A stretch of DNA of 11,551 bases from an uncultured Ruminococcus sp. GTDB taxonomy: Bacteria > Bacillota > Clostridia > Oscillospirales > Acutalibacteraceae. Position numbers and translations under genes: made by a program. The notes under the pieces are model-generated. The model saw only the letters and a list, made by a program, of their open reading frames with translations. It did no database searches and had not been told where the DNA came from. The DNA lies in contig CAMGGF010000023.1 of NCBI GenBank assembly GCA_946055445.1, positions 1-11,551 on the forward strand, given 5' to 3'. This document shows, piece by piece, positions 7,045-11,551 of this stretch (within the stretch, counting starts at the first letter, position 1; every line of letters starts with the position of its first letter).

Positions 7045-8019
7045 TTAATAGAATTCTCCGGCTAACGGTTCTTTGACAAATGTCGTAATATCGTACGCAT
7101 TGCTGACAGCAATCCATATTTTCATATAGATACTGACAAATGCAGATTGCGGCAAAACAATGATTCCCAATTCCGAATAAAGTTTGGAACTTGCGTATGC
7201 GGCACCGTTGTTGACATTCACAATAAACACCGGAATACCTTTGGCTTTTGCCTTCTGACAGAGTTCCCGGAGATGTGTGTTGTCTGTATTTAGCGTTCCG
7301 GAATGATACGGCCTTAATATGACGGCACGGTATCCATCTAATACATACGGATACGTTTCACCGGGGTAATTGTTCACAACAAGAATATCCGGATGCGGTT
7401 TCAAAGTGAATGTGCGCAACGGCTTATTAAAAATCGGTTTTTTGAAATGCGGATTTAACACAATGTTACCGTTTTGATAATACGCAAATTCGTTTGAACC
7501 CATACTGTAAAGTGCATCGCTCATTTCACTGTGAGACAACAGCATATTCCCACAGTGGATTTCAACGCGCGCAGGGGTATTTGCATAGCAAACAAAGACC
7601 CCCCCGATTCGGGATTGAATGAACTGCACGGCCGCTTCAAAATTGATGTAGCCGTTTGATTTATCGTCGGATAACGGGTAATTGCTGGATACCAATACAA
7701 TGGGCATACCGGTATCGCCGAAAGCATAACTCAATGCCGAGGCACTGTATTGCAATGTGTCTGTGCCGTGCGTAATGATGATGCCGTCATATTCTTTTTC
7801 GGCATTCTCGCAAACGGATTGCAGTAGTGTGTTCAGTGCTTCCGCTGACAAATTCTCACTGAGAATGGAATAGGGTTCTATTGTCTCAAAATCAACTTCA
7901 CTGTGTTTTTCCGTATATTCTTTCAACAGTAGATATTTTGTTTCCTGATTCGGCGAAATCCAACCGTCCTGCTCAGTACTGCCAATTGTTCCACCTGTAA
8001 AAATTACAAGTATCTTCAT
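7045..8019 (-). CDS. Type I asparaginase-like protein lacking the catalytic lysine
   Basis: The 324-aa protein has the full two-domain asparaginase I layout (AnsA/AnsB family; L-asparagine to aspartate and ammonia). TGGTIGS (8-14) gives nucleophile T11. SENL (54-57) fits the substrate-contact serine, and HGTDTL (84-89) gives T86-D87. The C-terminal domain spans about 210-324. The Lys of the Thr-Asp-Lys triad normally follows a GNRxxK-type segment. Here the segment reads GNMLLSHSEM (157-166) with no lysine, and the usual flexible-loop tyrosine appears to be W20. Hydrolysis may therefore be weak, altered or lost. The ATG at 8019 has GAAAGG (8029-8034) well spaced; a TTG at 8028 would be too close. 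It follows the TIR gene by 5 nt, so they form one operon. It is more AT-rich than its neighbours. Confidence 0.85.
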   Translation of the reverse strand: MKILVIFTGGTIGSTEQDGWISPNQETKYLLLKEYTEKHSEVDFETIEPYSILSENLSAEALNTLLQSVCENAEKEYDGIIITHGTDTLQYSASALSYAFGDTGMPIVLVSSNYPLSDDKSNGYINFEAAVQFIQSRIGGVFVCYANTPARVEIHCGNMLLSHSEMSDALYSMGSNEFAYYQNGNIVLNPHFKKPIFNKPLRTFTLKPHPDILVVNNYPGETYPYVLDGYRAVILRPYHSGTLNTDNTHLRELCQKAKAKGIPVFIVNVNNGAAYASSKLYSELGIIVLPQSAFVSIYMKIWIAVSNAYDITTFVKEPLAGEFY

Positions 8020-8024
8020 TAAAT

Positions 8025-9014
8025 TCAACCTTTCACGATGATATCAAATACACAATGACATTTAAAGCGATTGTTTAACGGGCACTCTTTACATACCAAA
8101 TCCACATCTAATGAACCCAACAGTGTTTCCAAAACACCGGTGCAGTATCCCTTAACAAAACTACATACTTTCCGTTTTTCGGATTTGTCAACCAAAATGG
8201 ATTCGTTGATTGTTAAAGTGCCGAGTATTGTTTCGTTTTCCTCATCAAAACGGATATCGGTAGAGAATTTTCCCCAACCGACTGCAGAGTCGAATCGGCA
8301 CCATTTATCCAATTTTTTCGTTAGTTCTTCAAAGGTATAACCGGTATCCCATTGATTGTTTATTCTGTCTGCAAAATTCTTGCCGCTGATATACCCGCTT
8401 GAAAAGAAAATCTCTTCGGCGGATTCTTGATTGACTAACTTTGCAACGCTGTCAAATATACCGCCCATCATGTTAATCAGGGTATCTGTTCTGAAACTGA
8501 CATTCCTTTGATGGTCTTCCGGATTTATCATAATCCCTCTTTCGGGGATATATTCAAAAACGGTTTTCGTTTTTTTGTTGCTTTCCTCTTCTTCGGGCTC
8601 GACAGAACTGCTGTGCAAGGGTAGATATTCTTGTATGGCCATTAAAACGGAAGATAAATATGTATTAAACTGTTCCGGATACGCTACAATCCATTGCTTT
8701 CTGCCTAAATAGTATCGGAAGTCGTCACTCAACTCAAAATCCTCGATGAGTACGGGTAACAAAACTTTCTTTTTTTCCACAATGACATCTACTTCATTTA
8801 AAACATGCTCAGACAAGTTGATTGCTTTTGAAGCAATCAACAGAACGGCTTTGCAATCTTCAATTGCCGACATAATATTTGCGGCATAGGCTTTGCCGGG
8901 GTCAATATCTCTTGGGGCAATAAAGCAGGTTATTCCTCTCTTTTCTAAATATTCTACCAAAGTATACGCAATATTTTTGTCTTTGCTTGTATAACTGATA
9001 AATATATCGTGCAT
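8025..9014 (-). CDS. TIR domain protein with C-terminal V4R-like sensor domain
   Basis: The 329-aa soluble protein begins with a bacterial TIR domain (1-131): DIFISYTSKDK (3-13), IAPRDIDPG (32-40), then SEHVLNEVD (68-76). E74 in that last segment matches the NAD-cleaving glutamate of catalytic TIR domains. An acidic linker (about 137-150) leads to a second domain (about 165-327) resembling V4R ligand-binding domains: SSGYISGKNFA (205-215), then CSFVKGYCTGVLETLLG (284-300) and a Cys-rich end. C284, C308, C311 and C319 could form a metal site. V4R domains bind small molecules, so the protein may be a ligand-gated NADase or signal producer; this is inferred. The ATG at 9014 has GAGG (9022-9025) 7 nt upstream. 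It is the first gene of a two-gene operon with its own promoter, and AT-rich composition suggests transfer. Confidence 0.85.
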   Translation of the reverse strand: MHDIFISYTSKDKNIAYTLVEYLEKRGITCFIAPRDIDPGKAYAANIMSAIEDCKAVLLIASKAINLSEHVLNEVDVIVEKKKVLLPVLIEDFELSDDFRYYLGRKQWIVAYPEQFNTYLSSVLMAIQEYLPLHSSSVEPEEEESNKKTKTVFEYIPERGIMINPEDHQRNVSFRTDTLINMMGGIFDSVAKLVNQESAEEIFFSSGYISGKNFADRINNQWDTGYTFEELTKKLDKWCRFDSAVGWGKFSTDIRFDEENETILGTLTINESILVDKSEKRKVCSFVKGYCTGVLETLLGSLDVDLVCKECPLNNRFKCHCVFDIIVKG

Positions 9015-9100
9015 ATATCATCCTCTTCTCGTAGAAATGTTCTGTCTGTTCGGTCAAAATCAGAATAGCGGTGAGAATCATTGGTTGCATGAACACATCT

Positions 9101-9129
9101 ACTATATATTACTTCAAAAGTAATGTCAA
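9101..9129 (-). promoter_or_regulatory. Promoter of the TIR operon with palindromic spacer
   Basis: On the minus strand TTGACA (9124-9129) is followed after 17 bp by TATAGT (9101-9106). The spacer coincides with a perfect palindrome, ATTACTT-CAA-AAGTAAT (9108-9124). A dyad in this position is a typical operator for a dimeric repressor or activator. No regulator gene is adjacent. The leader to the TIR start codon is about 80 nt. Confidence 0.75.
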
Positions 9130-9152
9130 CAGCCTCTTTCGAAAAAACAGAA

Positions 9153-9200
9153 CAAGTCAGCCGTCTTGAAAAAGGTGCGCTCAAAAAAATAAAAGGGCAG
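9153..9200 (+). repeat. Right copy of 48-bp direct repeat (displaced sigG 3' end)
   Basis: The segment repeats 6922-6969 at 47 of 48 positions. Here CAG is not followed by TAA, and the sigG frame would run on to 9284 through the neighbouring terminator, so it is a non-functional fragment. It lies 23 bp outside the -35 box of the TIR promoter and marks the outer edge of the module. Confidence 0.9.
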
Positions 9201-9212
9201 GCATACACAGAA

Positions 9213-9246
9213 AAACACCGCATTTCAAAACCGAAATGCGGTGTTT
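9213..9246 (-). terminator. Terminator of the serine hydrolase gene
   Basis: AAACACCGCATTTC (9213-9226) pairs perfectly over 14 bp with GAAATGCGGTGTTT (9233-9246). Read on the minus strand it is followed by a T-run, 16 nt past the hydrolase stop codon. Confidence 0.85.
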
Positions 9247-9262
9247 GTGTTGCCAAGAAAAA

Positions 9263-10864
9263 TCAGTCTTTAAATTTACCGTAATGTTTGGGTTCTGCGA
9301 AAGGCGGCGCAAAGCGAATTAAAATCTGCGCGGCTTTGGCAATGACGGGGTTTTTAATAACCTCTTTAAAACTGCCGATTAACGAATCGCAAATTTTGTA
9401 GGTGGACGGTGTCGAAGTCGGGGTAATGGTGACGCGGTCATTGCGCTTAAACAGGAAGTTCAAATCGCGTTTGCCGATGGTTTCAATCGGACGAATGGAG
9501 ATTTTCAAATTCACATCGTCCAGCCACACCGCGTTTGCACACACTTTAAAGGTGACTTGCCCCAAAGTCATCGTGCCGTAGCGGTAATGGCCGTCCATAC
9601 CGCAATCCACGGTGTTGTTTTCGTCGCCCTCGTCCCAAGTAATGGAACACTCGTGCTCTTTGAAACGGAATTGGATGTTGTCAATATTGCCCGCGCGGTC
9701 AGACATCATAAAGGTCACCGCCAACGGCAACATACTCATCGGGAATCCAATCAAATTCAAGAAAATCTTGCGGCGGACTTTGATGGTTCTGCCGTCGATT
9801 TTCGGTTCCAACATAGAACGCGGTGATATAGCGGGACGCTCAATCAAAGAAGTTTCGAATTTCGGTGGTGTCTCTTTTTGGGCGCTTTCGTTCACGAAGG
9901 CGTAGGGGAAAAACTTCCAAATCGCATCGCGCGCCTGCTGTTCAATCGGCACAGCCGCCGTGGTGACAATGCACGCGTCATAATCGGGCAGAACAATGGC
10001 GAATTGCGAGAACATACCGTCGGCGCGGTAGGAATTCGGAATACCGCTGTTCATCCAAAAACAGTAGCCGTAGCCTTCACGCATATCAATGTCCGTACAA
10101 GGCTGCGTAACGCCCTCGGGCAGTTGATTGACGGTTGCTTCTTTTACCCAAGCGGCAGGAATGACGCGTCTGCCGCGGTATTTACCGCCGTGCAAATAGC
10201 AGTCGGCAAATTTCGCCAAATCCTCGGTGGTAATGTAGAGCCCCCAACCGCCTGCTTCTACGCCGTTTTGGTCGGTTTCCCAAAACGGAATTTCAATACC
10301 CAACGGCTCAAACAGGCGCGGTGTTAAGTATTCAATGACGCTCATTTTTGTAACGCGGTGCAAAATCGCGCACAGCATATAAATGTTTTCATTGACATAC
10401 AAAAATTCCGTGCCCGGCTCAAACACCCACGGGGAATTGAGAAAGTCGGCAATCCAGTCGATTTTGCCTTTGTCTTCGAGCATGTCTGTCTGTTTGCCCG
10501 AAGTCATGGTAATCAATGTGCGTACCGTCATTTTGTCAAAGTACGGATGTGGGTTCTTCGGCGGATAATCGGGGAAAAAGTCCACCACTTTATCGTCTAA
10601 GGACAAAAGCCCCTCCGAAACGGCAAACCCGATTGCCGTGGCGGTGAAACTTTTGCTGACGGAATACATGGTGTGTTTGGTGTGTGCGTCATATGGGTCA
10701 TTGTACCATTCCACGGCGACTTTGCCGTGCCGCAATACCATTAAACTGTGAAATTCCAATTCCTCACGCCGAATGTACTCGATGAATTGCTCCACCACAT
10801 CGGCATACACGCCCACAGCCTCGGGCGAGGTTGCGCGCGGTAAATCTGTTTTTCTCGTAGCCAT
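9263..10864 (-). CDS. Beta-lactamase family (class C-like) serine hydrolase
   Basis: The 533-aa protein has a PF00144-type serine hydrolase domain at about residues 15-325. The SxxK motif is S68-V-S-K71, the YxN motif is Y156-V-N158, and a HxG/KTG-like segment is probably YRADG (279-283). About 200 further residues (330-533) form a separate, probably beta-rich C-terminal domain of unknown role. There is no signal peptide, so it is likely cytoplasmic; family members are mostly esterases or peptidases and this gives no evidence of antibiotic resistance. A GTG at 10873 lies 1 nt from AAAGGG, which is too close. The ATG at 10864 has about 10 nt spacing and is preferred. It is a single-gene unit with its own promoter and terminator. 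Confidence 0.88.
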   Translation of the reverse strand: MATRKTDLPRATSPEAVGVYADVVEQFIEYIRREELEFHSLMVLRHGKVAVEWYNDPYDAHTKHTMYSVSKSFTATAIGFAVSEGLLSLDDKVVDFFPDYPPKNPHPYFDKMTVRTLITMTSGKQTDMLEDKGKIDWIADFLNSPWVFEPGTEFLYVNENIYMLCAILHRVTKMSVIEYLTPRLFEPLGIEIPFWETDQNGVEAGGWGLYITTEDLAKFADCYLHGGKYRGRRVIPAAWVKEATVNQLPEGVTQPCTDIDMREGYGYCFWMNSGIPNSYRADGMFSQFAIVLPDYDACIVTTAAVPIEQQARDAIWKFFPYAFVNESAQKETPPKFETSLIERPAISPRSMLEPKIDGRTIKVRRKIFLNLIGFPMSMLPLAVTFMMSDRAGNIDNIQFRFKEHECSITWDEGDENNTVDCGMDGHYRYGTMTLGQVTFKVCANAVWLDDVNLKISIRPIETIGKRDLNFLFKRNDRVTITPTSTPSTYKICDSLIGSFKEVIKNPVIAKAAQILIRFAPPFAEPKHYGKFKD

Positions 10865-10905
10865 AGAAAACACACCCTTTCAAGCAATTTGCTTTTTACC
10901 GAAGC

Positions 10906-10934
10906 AGTATAGCATAAATTTCCAAAAAAAGCAA
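10906..10934 (-). promoter_or_regulatory. Promoter of the serine hydrolase gene
   Basis: On the minus strand TTGCTT (10929-10934) and TATACT (10906-10911) are separated by 17 bp, with a TG-containing extended -10 context (TATGC). It lies just after the terminator of the upstream aminotransferase gene, consistent with independent transcription. Confidence 0.75.
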
Positions 10935-10948
10935 CGATTTGCACAAAA

Positions 10949-10973
10949 AAAGGCAGGCTTTTCGCCTGCCTTT
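10949..10973 (-). terminator. Terminator of the aminotransferase gene
   Basis: AAAGGCAGGC (10949-10958) pairs perfectly with GCCTGCCTTT (10964-10973). On the minus strand a T7 run follows. It lies 34 nt beyond the ilvE stop. Confidence 0.85.
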
Positions 10974-11007
10974 CGGGAAAATGGACAAGTCCATATGGCT
11001 TTGTTAA

Positions 11008-11551
11008 TTACTTTATCTCGACCGTCCAACCGAATTTATCTGGCAGATTTCCCCATTGTATGCCGGTGAGTTCATCGTACAGATGCTGTGTGACTGCACC
11101 GATTTCGCCGTTGTTGATGATGAATTTTTCATCTTTATAGCAAAGTTCGCCAATTGGGGAAACAACTGCCGCCGTACCGCAGCCCCAGGCTTCCTCCAAT
11201 GTGCCGTTGCGCAGGGCTTCGCCGAGTTCGTCTACGCTTAAAAGGCGCTCATTTACGGTGTATCCCTCGCTTTTTAAAACCTCGATGCAGGATTTTCTGG
11301 TAATCCCCGGCAGGATAGAGCCCGTAAGCATCGGTGTGACGATTTCACCGTTTATTTTAAACATCACATTCATCGCGCCGACTTCTTCAATATATTTGCG
11401 CTCTACGCCGTCCAGCCACAAAACCTGCGAATAGCCTTTTTCCTCTGCGCGCTGCCCTGCACGGTTGCTTGCCGCGTAGTTACCGCCGCATTTTGTATAG
11501 CCGGTACCGCCGCGTACGGCACGGACATCTTCCGACTCAATCATAATTTTT
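11008..11551 (-). CDS. ilvE: Branched-chain amino acid aminotransferase, C-terminal part (truncated by window)
   Basis: About 181 codons of the 3' part are visible, roughly half of the usual 340-360 aa. The frame stays open to the window edge, with K and I codons upstream of the first ATG (11544), so that ATG is internal and the real start is outside. The enzyme is a PLP fold type IV transaminase that interconverts Val, Leu and Ile with their 2-oxoacids. GGTGYTKCGGNYAAS contains the PLP-binding lysine. QVLWLDG, KYIEEVGAMN and LPGITRKS are the following conserved blocks, and WGCGTAA matches the C-terminal phosphate-binding region. A terminator follows it. Confidence 0.93.
   Translation of the reverse strand, partial: KIMIESEDVRAVRGGTGYTKCGGNYAASNRAGQRAEEKGYSQVLWLDGVERKYIEEVGAMNVMFKINGEIVTPMLTGSILPGITRKSCIEVLKSEGYTVNERLLSVDELGEALRNGTLEEAWGCGTAAVVSPIGELCYKDEKFIINNGEIGAVTQHLYDELTGIQWGNLPDKFGWTVEIK

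Noticed and set aside
8902..9096. 64-codon minus-strand frame overlapping the TIR start
   Set aside because: It lies in another frame of the TIR gene, has no suitable ribosome binding site and carries no recognisable motif.
9123..9284. Small plus-strand ORF containing the right sigG-tail repeat
   Set aside because: It has no ribosome binding site, starts in the TIR promoter -35 region and runs through a strong terminator into the hydrolase gene end. It is an open frame inherited from the sigG fragment.
9878..10327. 149-codon frame opposite the serine hydrolase
   Set aside because: Antisense shadow; no ribosome binding site or domain features.
1..11551. CRISPR array or insertion sequence
   Set aside because: No regularly spaced repeats with unique spacers and no transposase or integrase coding sequence were seen in the window.

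Overview
The window looks like chromosomal DNA of a spore-forming, low-to-moderate GC Clostridia member (Oscillospiraceae/Ruminococcaceae-like). The evidence is a complete forespore sigma factor gene (sigG), strong AGGAGG-type ribosome binding sites, many intrinsic terminators with T-runs, and short dispersed inverted-repeat elements of a kind common in gut Clostridia. No species can be named from the sequence alone.

Layout. Positions 1-640 hold a minus-strand tRNA-Gln(CUG) gene with a consensus promoter and terminator. A scrambled partial copy of the same tRNA lies beside it, and two small MITE-like inverted repeats flank the locus. Positions 642-3898 are a minus-strand operon, pncB-ppa-capA: nicotinate phosphoribosyltransferase, inorganic pyrophosphatase and a CapA-like metallophosphoesterase. 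The first two overlap by ATGA, and the pyrophosphatase could remove the PPi made by PncB. Divergently, 4028-6074 carries a nitroreductase and a large multipass membrane protein, followed by a strong terminator. sigG follows on the plus strand (6205-6972).

The most interesting part is 6922-9200. A two-gene minus-strand module lies between two near-identical 48-bp copies of the sigG 3' end (47/48 identical). It encodes a TIR-domain protein with a C-terminal V4R-like sensor domain, followed 5 nt later by a type I asparaginase-like protein that appears to lack the catalytic lysine. The module looks more AT-rich than its surroundings. It has its own promoter, with a perfect 7-3-7 palindrome filling the -35/-10 spacer. 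This arrangement suggests a laterally acquired cassette. A TIR-based defence or stress-signalling role is an inference, and I do not recognise this gene pair as a described system.

The right side holds a cytoplasmic class C beta-lactamase-like serine hydrolase (9263-10864, minus) and the C-terminal half of a branched-chain aminotransferase (11008 to the window edge, minus). Each has its own terminator, and the hydrolase has a clear promoter.
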